64,000 nucleotides of DNA from the NCBI GenBank assembly GCA_963669155.1, contig CAVLGW020000024.1, forward strand, positions 61,001 to 125,000. Reading direction: 5' to 3'. The translations under genes and the position numbers were made by a program. Under the pieces are notes generated by a model that was not told the DNA's origin, did not search any database, and worked only from the letters and a program-made list of their open reading frames with translations. The stretch comes from Arbacia lixula (lineage: Eukaryota > Echinodermata > Echinoidea > Arbacioida > Arbaciidae). Each line of letters begins with the position of its first letter. Position 1 is the stretch's first letter. Shown one piece after another: positions 23,401-33,678 of this stretch.

Positions 23401-26400
23401 ACACGAGGCAGTTTTCATGAGACGGCCTCTGTTATTGGCTACTGTGCTAATGCATATTTAAGACTATGGCTTGTCGAAATTCTACACCCGGGTGCGTTCT
23501 CATTCACTGCATGCACGTGCAGTTAGCGAGCTAGCTGCTCGCTCATTCACTTTCCTAGTATAGGTTAGCTGAGTGAAGCTGTAGGGATTATTTTCCTCTC
23601 CTTTGCTTTCCTGTTTTTAGCCCTCTTTTGTGATCGTGTTGTGGCTGTAATTGTGCAGAGAGAATGGCTGCTGTCCTCTTTTATTCTCTAGTTGCTTTCT
23701 TCCACAGGTTCTGCAAGCAACTTGTCACAGTTTACCCCCTTTTGATGATATGTATAGATGTATATCTTGTATAATAAAGAGAGCCTGCTCAGCAGGTGTT
23801 TCATTCTTCCTTTCTTCATCTTTCTAGTTCTCTGAACCCCAAATGATGAACAAAAAATCCACAATAACTATGTAAAGAAAGAAACAAACAAAAATAATCA
23901 CGCTTTTTTCTTTTTCACTTCCAACACATCTGTTTCTATGGACCTTTTTTCCCTCCAAGATGCATGTTCTAAAACTGTACTCCTCAGACGGCAATGATTA
24001 TATCAATGTAGTAACTAAATTCCTGTAAATTGTTTCAAGAAAACCACAACTTTTCTTTACTTGAGGTAAATGTCGTTCATCATGGCAAAAATACCATCAA
24101 AGTTTGAGGTGTAAGAACACTCCCTGAAAGAACATGGAGAAAAATGAATACTTAACATCACATTCGCATTCCTTTGCAAAATGTAGACATCACATGCCTG
24201 TCTGGAAGGTCATAATACTTAATAGTTTGAGAACTTCCCCCAAGACAAGCCTGCAATGTTTACATTTTGCAAAAGAATGTGTTGATGCATAGTGTAGCGT
24301 CCAGACTACGAAGGTCACTCGTCGGACGTTGATAGTCTACACTCTAAAACTTTTTGTTCTCCTCTTGTTATAAACATGCTCTTATCTCTTGACTACCAAT
24401 GCTACCAATGCTAACAAAATCTTGCTTCCGTGATAAAATGAAACATTTTTCTTTATTTGTTGGTTATCTTATTGTGATACTTGCGCTTCTTTTGGATCGT
24501 GCCTTATCAAAATTCTCGGAGTATAAATATTCATTGTGTCTAGGAACGTAAGACTATCAGTTGTTTCTAATATCAGCTCGCGCTCTAAAGCGCGTTCTCA
24601 TTGACATCCCATTCGCAACCGCTCTCTGATTACACTCTCGGAGTCACGTGGCTTAGTCCACGCGGAAATTGCCGGCGCCGGATTGCTCCACTACAGAAAA
24701 AGGGGACGGTGCTCTCAGAAAGAAAATATAATGTAAAAAAACACTGGATTTTTGTGGGACAATAAGATAAAAGTGAGTTTGTTTATCCTTGTTGTATTAT
24801 TGAAGAATACATCATCTCATGAAAATGTTATTGAATGATTGAATAAGGAATATTTTTGGTAGAAATTTATTATGCACCCCTATCAAACAGTCGATGACTC
24901 CAATATTTTTTTCTCTAGCGAGATTTGGGGAAAAAGAGACGGGAGAGTCCATTTTGTTCTAGGGGATTTAGAGCATCTTGTCGTGAGGGACAGATAAAAA
25001 ATAATAAATAGTCTGATAAAACCTAGCAAACATGAAATAATTATAACACAAACACATATCTATTTACTCAACTTTTTATCACAGCATGGCATTTGTGCAC
25101 AGTAATAGGTTTTCTAGTGTCCTTATATTAACTCATTACCCACATACAATGGTACAAAGGAACAGCTGATATCGGCATGAGCGTGCTCTCGCAGGCTGTG
25201 GCCGATTGCAGAGAGCAAGGATTTTTCTCTCAGCTGTGAAAAGCTCTGGCGTCTATGAGCTAGCGTGTAAAAAAAAAAATTCGCCTCCTGGCCGCCTCTT
25301 TGGCCGCGCCGGCGCGAATGCTCGACAAGCCATACCATAGTCTTGAATATTCATTAGCACAGTAGCCAATAACAGAGGCCGTACTGAGTGAATGGCTAAA
25401 AAAGTGGGTCAGAAAGACTAGGTCAGGTAAAAGTAGGTCAGGAAATGGCCTAACCCCTAAACCTCTTCGATGAAAAGTCATACTACTTTGCTTAGGGAGG
25501 GGGGGGGGGAACTTACTTTTTTGTTGTTGTGTTTATATATATATATATACCCAGTATATTTATGGGAAGCACTCGTTATTCCGAAGGGTGGTTATTCCGA
25601 AGTTTCGAATACTCCGCAGGTTCGTTAGTCTCAAAACGAAATAAGGTCCGTTATTCCGAAGGTTAGTTACTCCGAAAAAGAAATAAGGTTCGTTGTTCCA
25701 AAGGTTCGTTTGTCCGAAAATGCCTTTTTTTTTTAGAAAGAAAAACTGTTTTATTAAAAAATAGTAGGATATTATCCAACAATAATCTTACGGAAGATTA
25801 TGCATGTTTATTTTGTGGCCAAAGCATGTATTGCCTCAAGAACTGATGTGGATCAGCGTCTTGATTTTGATTTTTGTCTGAGCAATTGCTGCGTGAGACG
25901 ATGGCTGCGGATGACTGTTTCCAATGCGCCTGCCCTATCATTTTTCCCGGCTCGCCACAGAATATTTCTGTCAGTTTCGGAACAACGAATCCTTTCTCAT
26001 TTTCAGACAAACGAACCTTATTTCGTTTTCAGATTAACCTTCTGAAAAACAAACCTTATTTCGTTTATGAATGAAAGAACCTTAGGAATAACGTAACAAA
26101 TATTCGTACAGACAATTTACGTGTTTCGGAATTGCGAACCTTCGGAATAATGAACCTTCAGAATATGGAACTATAACCCTATTTATAAATATATCATGTG
26201 CCCAGTGAGGAAAAATCGGCAAAATTAACACCCATACTTGCAAGCAATACTTGACCAAAGCTGCACAACCAGAGCATATGAACAAACATAATGTATTTGT
26301 TGTACTGCAAAGATCATGTGTAAAAGAATCAATCAATATATAGAAATAAGTTATAGGGATGTATGACTCATCAATTGGAAATTACTTACTTTAGGTACAT

Positions 26401-28294
26401 GTACCATCGTGAGATTTGCTTTTTCTGTTTAAGGAGTAATTTTCTGGTTGGGGTAATTGTTCCTAAAGGAGGCCATTACTAAACTTGCACTTTTATAGAA
26501 ATCCCAGTCCATATGGTAACCTGGCATGCTAGTTCCCCTCCACCATTCTCAAATCAATTCATTCTCACAGATCTCGAATGAAATAACTAACGAAGACTCG
26601 CCGATAAGAAATATACAAAAACATACACTTACCGAAAATATATTGGTTCGTATAAATTGAATAAACTCGCTCGTTGGCAGTGAAGGAAGGATAACATTCG
26701 ATTCAATTTCATGTAGTCTGCGTAGAATACCTATTCGGTTGTCTGTGTCAATTTGTTGAGTCAAGAGCTGGTAGAAGCCCCTGAATAAATCCTGCAATTT
26801 GGAAAGAATAATAAATATCCTTATGTTAGTTATACAATTACAAACACGTTATCGAAACCATTGGTTTACCCTCATCGCCCAATGTTAACATAAACCTTTT
26901 GATTGAACTTGTATTCTCTAAGGAATAAATGAGATGCCAGATTATTACAACCTTAACCTGTGTATCAAATTGAATTTCATGAAAAGGTTTTGCCAAAACA
27001 GTTTTCAGAGAACTACTGCAATTCCGTTTATATAAAGTTTAGCGTTATAAGCCGACATGTTTATCTATATGTAATGCACATGGAATCTAAAGCTGTATGG
27101 AAACCACGCTATATACACAATTTTCTTACATGGTTTTCTTTGCTCTAATAAAAAGTATCATGTGTGATGTACGAACTGATCATTGGTTCATGAAAAGAAG
27201 GATTCTGAAATCTAGAGTAACATTTGGCTCGTTAAGTAAAAAAAAAAAAAAAAAAAACACCAGTGCTCGTTAGCCCGGAAATAAGATGTTCTAATTATTA
27301 GTATTCCTTAGAAACCAAAATGATTCAATGCCAACCAACGATTAATTGACAGGCTGCACCTGATAAATATATTTTTCTTTTTATAACATGACTTTTGAAT
27401 ACAAACCTTTACATATTTCCGCTGACGAGAGGAGAGCTGGATGACAACCTGCTGATCATCGTTTTCAAATGTGACTGTAGTAGTTCTCTGGGTACTTTCC
27501 TCCTGCTCTGCGTGCAGAAGCTCGTCATCAATCTAGAATTTGAATAAACAATAGGAGTTTTAACTCTAAACGCGACTCGTTCGCACACGCAAGCAAATCT
27601 GCACAGATCCACAACAGTGTTTTACGTGCGAGATAGAGTAAAGGAAAACAAAACATAGAACAATAGAAAGATAGTATCAACACAAGTGGCCACCATTGAA
27701 ATAAAGGATTTCTGTCCCTAGAGCAGTCACTTTCTGCGTATTGTTTGAGAGTTCTTATTCATTGAGAAAAAAATCTTTAAAAACTCAAGTTTGCCTCCTT
27801 TTTGTCACCCCAATAAGAGTGTCAATTTCTTTTTTAAAAGAAAGCTTCTATCATGACCCAAGCGACGGTGTTACAAATCGAACAGATGTGACAAGTTATA
27901 TTGTACCAAATGAAGAATTATAAGATAATGTCAAAAGTTAACCGGGTCCTATACAAGAAATGATAACAATGATTTATTTCTCTTGACATTTTCTTTATAA
28001 CATTTTCAGAAACAACAATCATGTTGGAAGTTATAGCCATTGATATGCCACACATGTGTATTGACCAAATACAAACTGGAACCGTCTAAAGAGTTAATTA
28101 ATATCGCTCTAAGAATGTACGGATAGCAGTCTGGATACACCTTTACGTCTCGCAACAAATCTGGAAATAATTACCTCTATCGTCAAATGCTAAGTGGCAT
28201 GCAGCCGCACTTACCATCTCGCTGTCAGAATATTGCTCAACATCTGGCTTTGGTTTGTCTGTATTCAATGAAATTAATATATATCATCATGAAG

Positions 28295-28337
<43 letters not shown>

Positions 28338-31300
28338 TACCTTTTATACTACCTACAAAGTGATTAACAAACAAAACAGCAATGAGGTATTTCGCAATTT
28401 AGTAAATGCAACCCCGAATGAAAATTAATCACAAAGTTAAAAGATAAACGCTTTTAAAACAGTAGATGAAAATCTGTACAGTCTATATTTAGCAATGTAT
28501 AGTGTGTAAGTTCGCACTGAGTTGTTGTGTGGGAAACAATATTTGCCCGCTCCCATATTCCATGTGATTGTGAGTTGTAACCATTTGATTTAACATTAAT
28601 TGCCCAGTAACTTCTCAGTGAAAATGATTGATAATGCTTAACAAATTGCTGAAGTCCTAGCCACAAACCAATGACACGCCCTGATCAAAATCAAAAGATA
28701 CTTTATTGTGTATAAATTAAAAACCTGTTTGACAACTTGTAATGCCTGAAATATGAGTTTCAGATACTTAAGTTGCTGTAAGTTGCTGTAATCTGGAAAC
28801 ACTCGAATATGTTGCTGGCGGGACTGTGGAGAGGTGATTTTTTTTATGTCATTTTAAAATGTAATTCTGATATATATTATTGAATCATTTTATATGTGAA
28901 AGCCTACGTAATGTATTACAAATGCAATTATATATCTTGATCGATGAATTCATGATTTTTGTCAGGCGTATTGACAATAGGAAAGCACCTTTATTTCTCT
29001 TCAAGAGGAAGACAGCGACGACAAGCACAGGAATGATGACAGGAATCAGCACTATAAGGGAAAGAAGGTTTGCGTTCTTAGAATTCGGCTGGATTTCTGA
29101 AATAAATGCGAATAGAACAACATCAATATTTTAGTTTTCTGTAGAAAGGTATGCAAGTCAAAAAAAAAAACATTTGAAATTGCAAATTCCATATTTTATC
29201 GTACCTGTCAATTTACATAGCCTTCCACTATATCAAGAACATTTTCTTCTAATATATTTTGTCACGCTAATTATCTGATATCTAGATTTGCAAGAAAACC
29301 ATACACAGTTATTATTGAATTCAGATGTGAATCACTTACCTGTACAAAAGGGAAATTCCTCACTGAACTGATCATGTCCAAGACATTTAGCAGTGCTGCT
29401 GCCATTCAGTATATATCCAGAATAACATGCAAAGATGCAATTGGCGTGGTAAGATATGTTTAAGCCAACGGTGCAGTTTGAATACACGTCAACTGTATCT
29501 TCTGGGATGGTAGTGACAACGCACGTGTCTTCTATAAAGACGAAAAGAAAAATTAGACATTATCAGACACACACCACAGAGCAAGAGCAATAGCCATAAA
29601 CGTATACTTGAATCAACGAATACACTGAACCAAGCAACCCCCTCCCCGATTGCATTTCCTGATGTCGTACAAAGCCTTTAAACAGAGTTTCTTTGGCAAA
29701 ATAAATCACGGTACGTGTACCCCATTGATGGTTTACTTGGTGTGAGATCATGCATTTTTATTCATATGGTGCGATTTCTTGTTGCTCTATTGTGATTTGT
29801 TTGAGCTATTTTATATCAGCAAAAAGGTGAAAACCTACCCCTTATAAAGGAACGCAGACACACCTTGCCTAGAGTCTGGACCTATTTGGATAGCATTTAT
29901 CAATACTATAATTCAGATGGTAGACCTATATATTACTGGACATTGCATTCATTGACATAAGTACACGTTAATAAGCGCTGATATGAGTTGACGTGATGGA
30001 GCAAGTGGTTGAATCTCATTTAAGATTTAAGGATTTTAAGGATTTTTTTTAACATAGCTCAGTTTATCGTACATAAGTGGACCATCTGTAAAACCCGATT
30101 GTTATTAACGTTGTCCATGTAGTTACTCACCTTCACATGTTGGAAAACTTTTATCAAAGTATCCGTCGCTGCTGCATGTCGTTACGTTTTGTCCCTTCAG
30201 AATGAATCCATCTTCACATCCTAATGTGCAGCTTGAGCCCACAATTGCTCCGCCCGTAGCAGAACAGTTCTGAGACAAGCTTGTTACATGTGGTGGCAAG
30301 TCAGGAAACCTACAGAATGACGCTTTGAGACATGGAAATGAGTTTGACAAAAAATCCAGGTAAAATGTTATCATGATTGTTGATATAATAAAAGAATTAT
30401 ACAAGTGTCACTTTGTTTTTCTCACGATTGTATGAGTGTATCTTGTGGGATATGATTATAATCATACATGACTTAGAATCATTTATATATCTTTTCTTTG
30501 TTACCAGAAAGAATGGGTGTGCTTGTATATGAAATTTAGTACACTTAGTTAAAGACAGAAGAGCCTACATGCAAAAGTCATACTCACAATGGGTAAATGT
30601 TATTCTCCAACAAACGTGTGCGAAGTATAGCTTTACGAAGGTACCCTTCATCATAATCGTAATGCTCGTAACAGTGCCCGATGCGTAACGCAGCGGGCAT
30701 TGCTAACATTAAACGCATGCCTGTCGGACAGCGGCTGTTAGGCTGTTAGGACCCGGAAGTTGTGGACAATCCGAATATGTCCCGTAATTCAACGCTCGCA
30801 ATAATTATCCGTAACCTAATTTTTCATCAATTTAATTTGGGTGGAAATGCTAATAGCGTACTTTCTTTATTTTGATGCTTGTTTGAATTGTCGTCAAGGT
30901 ATGTAACACTGCAGGTATGCTAGTGCAGTGTTTATTTTCTGTATACGAGTAAAATATATATTTCTTATGGTTTGACGAAGAAAACCATACTGCTATAGTG
31001 TGTTGTGTAGTGCATTCACAAATCCCATACAGTAGCAGTTAAGATCTCAGATTGCTAAGTAATTACAACTATAGAGTTGGCCAAACAGATCATAAAAAAG
31101 TGATATATCCTTGATGGATATTGATATCATGCAAACTCTTTGTGAAAAAGACTCTTATTTTGTAGAACAACAAGTAATGACATAATGAATTACCTCTACA
31201 TATAGGTAAATCATTGCTCAAGCTACCGTCTGCGAGGCATTCAGAAGAAGCGTTGCCAATCATTTCGAAGTCTTCTTTACATGCAAAACTGCAATGTGTA

Positions 31301-33678
31301 CCGTAGTCAATGAAAGATGATGCAGAGCAAGTCGCATGAGCTGAAAGCAGCGTTCGTGAATAATTCGAAATGATACATCCCCCTGCCAAAAAACAACAAC
31401 AAACAAACAATGTTGCTTTTACTGTGTGCTCACTCATGCATTACTGATGGGACGAATGCCATTTTCACAGAGAAGTTAGTCCATAGGTAAAGAAACAATC
31501 CTGTCAAGTTATATAGGTTAACACCACTTCAATAAGAAGATATTTTGTGTTGCTTAGGGGGCTGGGCTTATTTATGTTGTTGTTTTAGTTGAAATGAAAT
31601 ATATTTTGCAGTTATTAATCGATGTGGACTGCAAAATATACCAGAGCATGAATGAGTATAAATGCGAGCTCTGACATTAAATGAGCAGTTTTTTTTAAAT
31701 CATCACCCCAGGGGCTTTTTATTTGTCTCCACATAGACCCCCCCCCCCCCCCCCCACGCATCACCCCAAAACTAATCAGCATCTTAATACAATCATAATG
31801 AATTATAATTATTAGGTACCGGAAGCTTAGTTTTTACAAAGTGACTAAAATTTAATGATTTTAAATAATAACAAATGTTATGTAAATATCTGCCCTTTTT
31901 CCATAAAACACTGCGCTCTGAGGGACGCCTTAACTACACACGAAGAAGAGAATGTGAAGTCTGGGAATTAACTAATACATGACAACGTACCGATAATTGA
32001 TAGGTATACAGTGTGTATTAATTCGTTTGGTAGTGAGGCTGATGCGATACTGCACTCATAATTTCCTGAATCTCCCCAAGTCAAATTTCTGATTTGGAGA
32101 TCCGTGTCTCCTTTGAAAATGAATCTGTCATCATAATCTGGTGGATCTACTACGTCGTCTTCAGGAAAGTAAGAAAGGAAAGGCACATCTGATGAGTTGA
32201 CTGTCCATTTTACAGTTTCAATGTCGGTTGTCGTAGATGGACAATCCAGCGTGACGGAGCTTGTTACTACCCTCTGCACACTGTTGTCGGCCATCGATTT
32301 CACTGCGTATAAAATGAAATATAACGTTATAAATCAGTCACATTTCATACTGGGTCCATTACAATTTCAAGTAGGGTTATTTTCCAAGCATATCCCTTTT
32401 TTTTCATTTAGTTATCTGCATGCATGACATAGGACAATATTTAGATGTCTGCAAATTCCACTAACTGTTACACCAAGTGGATGAATAAAGAATACAACAA
32501 AGTATTAACACAAACTATAACATATGAGCACATGAGAAAACATACATTCATACGTTCATAGACGCACACACCCACACTAACACACACACATACAAGCACG
32601 TGCACTACCTAACGCACACGTTATCCGGTGGAAAAAAAACATTTTCATAGTGAAGTACTCATTTATTCCCTAAATAAACACTCTTACTCAGATCGCGTAA
32701 TATTTCAGTCACAATTTCTGAAATGTTTTCCCATAATAATTTTAATATGATAATACCTTTTATATACAAACCACTTTCCATAATGGATACATATATCAAA
32801 GCGCTTTACAATTACACGTATAAAGAGAAGAAAACAAAAATTAATGCTAAACATGACATGAAGTATAATAACAATTTAAGAACTACATGTATATTGAAAA
32901 TGCCTGATCCATGAGACTGTCTTCTAATTTTTACCTGAACATAGAAATACTAGTGATGCAACGAATTGTGGCTGGACGAGAATTTCACAATCGTGGAGCG
33001 GAGCATGAAAATGATCTCTCACTAAACTCTTTATTTATTGCTAGTTTAACAGTCAAGAGGATTTGATTGGCAGAACGAAGGGACCTACTGGGTTTATATA
33101 ACTGAATCGTTTCAGACAGATAATTTGGAAGATTACCATGAAGAGATTTGAAAGTTAAAAGAAGAATTTTGAACTGAATGCGAAATTCAACAGGGAGCCA
33201 GTGCAATTGTTTAAGAATCTGTGTAATTTGTGAAACCAGGCGTGGTGCAACGTTTTGGATGTTTTGCAGCTTGGCCATGTCTTTTTCGCATGTCAGTTTA
33301 ATAACCAGTACCACCGCCACCACTGTTACTATTAGGTGAACCTGAGCTCAATGTGCTTCCTCAAAAACAAAGGTACAATAACAAGACAAATAAATTGTAG
33401 AAGTATTCATTTCGTTGGCAGCGGCATCTCCATCTCCACGTTGCAGGAATGCCTTATCATTTAATAATTACTTAAACAACATATGAAGCAGTTTCAAACC
33501 AGTCAGAATTGTGTCATAATTGCATGTCTTAAAATTACCAAAACAGCAGCAAGTATATTCAAGAAGCTTGTAGTGTGGGCACTCAGCACTACTTCTGATT
33601 GAAGTTTGTGTATACCTTCTTAATTTCCTTACCTGCTGCCCCAAGGACACAAAGAAGTATCAAACTTCGACGTTCCAT
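18590..33678 (-). CDS. Gene A: Ig + 3x CCP (sushi) single-pass receptor with orphan helical cytoplasmic region, 595 aa
   Basis: Spliced model of 12 exons: 33678-33633, 32302-31991, 31382-31194, 30322-30131, 29531-29340, 29096-28989, 28258-28215, 27532-27407, 26791-26633, 19706-19500, 19036-18878, 18643-18590. Every junction is GT/AG and all phases agree (1788 coding bases). Order: signal peptide 1-15, V-type Ig 16-119, three six-cysteine CCP domains 120-310, membrane segment about 321-341 followed by KRNK, cytoplasmic part to 595. Six-cysteine CCPs are known from selectins. The extracellular part suggests adhesion or recognition. The cytoplasmic part is predicted mostly helical and matches nothing I recognise. 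Exon 12 and the link across the 6.9 kb intron 9 are the least certain parts. Confidence 0.72.
18878..19036 (-). CDS. Gene A exon 11: cytoplasmic helical segment
   Basis: 53 codons, phase 0-0, acceptor TTTTTTGGCAG, donor GAG|GTATGA. TKEFLDIVHNAFENVLETEG then a charged helix and AREVGSFLEQHE. Same length as exon 9. Confidence 0.55.
19500..19706 (-). CDS. Gene A exon 10: cytoplasmic helical segment
   Basis: 69 codons, phase 0-0, acceptor GTTCATCAG, donor AAG|GTAAGA. Contains IEQAFAWYITVVLSFIED, hydrophobic enough to be a buried helix, then a Ser/Lys-rich end. Separated from exon 9 by 6.9 kb filled with transposons, so membership in gene A rests on phase and orientation. Confidence 0.55.
20379..20412. 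repeat. (TA)n microsatellite
   Basis: TATATATATATACATATATATA run. Simple repeat in gene A intron 9. Confidence 0.9.
20423..21105 (+). repeat. Two-copy direct duplication, about 346-bp period
   Basis: ATTGTCATGATAAACTACAC and ACCATGTGAAC recur about 346 bases apart, along with GCCATTTTTGTT and TACTTCAAATCTAT segments. Copies are well diverged. No coding. Confidence 0.75.
21118..21193. repeat. (GA)n microsatellite
   Basis: GAGAGA runs with AAAGAAAG interruptions; immediately left of the Penelope-like fragments. Confidence 0.9.
21285..21590 (-). pseudogene. Penelope-like element, C-terminal fragment, minus copy
   Basis: Read on the minus strand it has TKTQYVLT, then GLFNFSLEEKCLNITNT and VFKCRQRNRP, parallel to the plus copy. 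Between the last two blocks lies about 95 bases resembling the DLKMDIKYTKPKEEG segment of the plus copy, so the fragment is rearranged. Frames are broken. Ends at TAA 21287-21285. Confidence 0.65.
21598..22442 (+). pseudogene. Penelope-like retroelement, RT C-terminus plus GIY-YIG endonuclease remnant
   Basis: Across three frames the conserved downstream part of a Penelope-type protein can be followed: ITWFNPPYSAD, then GKFLKLITKHFPKWHK and NQIFNK, SHCCMRNMDTIIKYHN, a CPLQGNYFEEAIVYKP block, FGLTGVPIKDRYHG, KYRNETQLSKYIWALKE, LCHLYLKERYLIISNKE and VFKCRKRNRP. (Y/F)-G-L-T-G with the following R and the ELSKYIW helix is the GIY-YIG core; the YIG tyrosine has been replaced by a stop-F. Several frameshifts and A-runs make it dead. 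The RT catalytic core is missing. Identification is from memory of these conserved blocks. Confidence 0.75.
22470..22515 (+). ncRNA. Possible degenerate hammerhead-ribozyme motif of the Penelope-like element
   Basis: CCTGAAGA ... CGTGAAATCG follows the stop codon of the retroelement remnant. CTGANGA and GAAA are the two invariant hammerhead core strings, and Penelope-like elements are known to carry hammerheads in their terminal repeats. Stem pairing here is imperfect. Confidence 0.3.
22632..25535. mobile_element. 2.9 kb TIR element with poly-C termini, interrupted by a nested element
   Basis: Left arm 22632-22705 plus 23320-23480 matches the reverse complement of 25319-25535: AAACACAACA..AAAGTA, a C-run, CTCCCTTAGCAAA, CGAAGAGGT, GGTTAGGCCATTTCCTGACC, GTTATTGGCTACTGTGCTAAT. 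Both ends abut TA dinucleotide runs. The interior has no recognised transposase. The left arm is split by 22706-23319. Confidence 0.75.
22706..23319. mobile_element. 614-bp nested TIR element
   Basis: Ends GGGTAAAATGATTGGCA and (inverted) AGGGCAAAATAATTTGGCA; TIRs run about 150 bases and share CCAATCAGTCATGCATGA and CACAAGGGT. Its removal restores the left arm of the surrounding element to collinearity with the right arm, which dates it as the younger insertion. Confidence 0.75.
25564..26180 (+). mobile_element. Foldback element, TTCGTTATTCCGAAGG family, copy 2
   Basis: Starts GGGAAGCACTCGTTATTCCG and ends near TATGGAACTATAACCCT, the two ends of copy 1 (14304-14704). TTCGTTATTCCGAAGG-type units occupy 25570-25725 and their complement 25978-26165, around a unique 250-bp centre. 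No coding evidence in the centre. Confidence 0.75.
26633..26791 (-). CDS. Gene A exon 9: cytoplasmic helical segment
   Basis: 53 codons, phase 0-0, acceptor CCAAATTGCAG, donor TCG|GTAAGT. Amphipathic: DLFRGFYQLLTQQI, RIGILRRLHEIE, EFIQFIRTNIF. Not recognised. Confidence 0.65.
27239..27258. repeat. Poly(A) tract
   Basis: Run of about 20 A within gene A intron 8. Simple sequence. Confidence 0.85.
27407..27532 (-). CDS. Gene A exon 8: cytoplasmic, acidic then basic helix
   Basis: 42 codons, phase 0-0. Acidic/threonine-rich start (DDELLHAEQEES, QRTTTV) and a basic end (SSRQRKYVK). No catalytic motif seen. Confidence 0.65.
28215..28258 (-). CDS. Gene A exon 7: juxtamembrane acidic linker
   Basis: A 44-base exon encoding DKPKPDVEQYSDSEM. 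Acceptor GAATACAG, donor ATG|GTAAGT; changes the phase from 1 to 0. Confidence 0.6.
28298..28331. repeat. (TA)n microsatellite
   Basis: Uninterrupted AT dinucleotides 40 bases upstream (in gene sense) of gene A exon 7. Confidence 0.95.
28989..29096 (-). CDS. Gene A exon 6: transmembrane segment
   Basis: LLSLIVLIPVIIPVLVVAVF is an uninterrupted hydrophobic run followed by KRNK, a stop-transfer pattern giving a type I topology. Donor G|GTGCTT is weaker than the others. Confidence 0.75.
29340..29531 (-). CDS. Gene A exon 5: CCP/sushi domain 3
   Basis: Six cysteines; HANCIFACYSGYILNGSS and FPFCTG. Acceptor TTTATAG, donor G|GTAAGT, phase 1-1. Confidence 0.8.
30131..30322 (-). CDS. Gene A exon 4: CCP/sushi domain 2
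   Basis: Six cysteines; GSSCTLGCEDGFILKGQNV and FPTCEG. Two acceptors are possible; the one at CTCAAAG (30323) keeps the first cysteine and the phase, the CTGTAG 19 bases downstream would lose both. Confidence 0.75.
31194..31382 (-). CDS. Gene A exon 3: CCP/sushi domain 1
   Basis: Six cysteines in the selectin-type spacing, with THCSFACKEDFEMIGNAS and a final LPIC. Acceptor TTTTTTGGCAG, donor G|GTAATT, phase 1-1. Confidence 0.8.
31991..32302 (-). CDS. Gene A exon 2: V-type Ig domain
   Basis: Acceptor TATACGCAG; phase 1-1. Contains the Ig signature: VTLDC, VKW 13 residues later, and DSGNYEC near the end. Acidic loop EDDVVDPPDYDD lies between the sheets. Confidence 0.8.
32985..33320 (-). pseudogene. 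L2-like LINE reverse-transcriptase C-terminal fragment
   Basis: Minus-strand frame with KLQNIQN, LKQLHWLPVEFRIQFKI, LTFKSLHGNLPNYLSE, LYKPSRSLRS and FSCSAPRL, the strongly conserved C-terminal region of L2/CR1-type non-LTR retrotransposons. The usual WNSLP after APRL is missing. It sits in gene A intron 1 in the same orientation as the gene. Confidence 0.85.
33633..33678 (-). CDS. Gene A exon 1: signal peptide
   Basis: ATG followed by MERRSLILLCVLGAA, a classic short signal sequence, then donor G|GTAAGG in phase 1. Start chosen because it is the ATG directly preceding the hydrophobic run. Confidence 0.75.

Larger units (their letters stand above)
19707..26632 (-). other. Gene A intron 9, 6.9 kb, transposon-filled
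   Basis: Holds a TA microsatellite, a 346-bp direct duplication, the Penelope-like fragments, a TIR element with a nested element, and the second foldback copy. No exon of gene A was found in it. It could instead be a gene boundary. Confidence 0.55.

Noticed and set aside
30640..30700. GCCCGATGCGTAACGCAGCGGGC hairpin as an RNA gene
   Set aside because: A short imperfect stem in a gene A intron without polymerase III boxes or a recognised fold.
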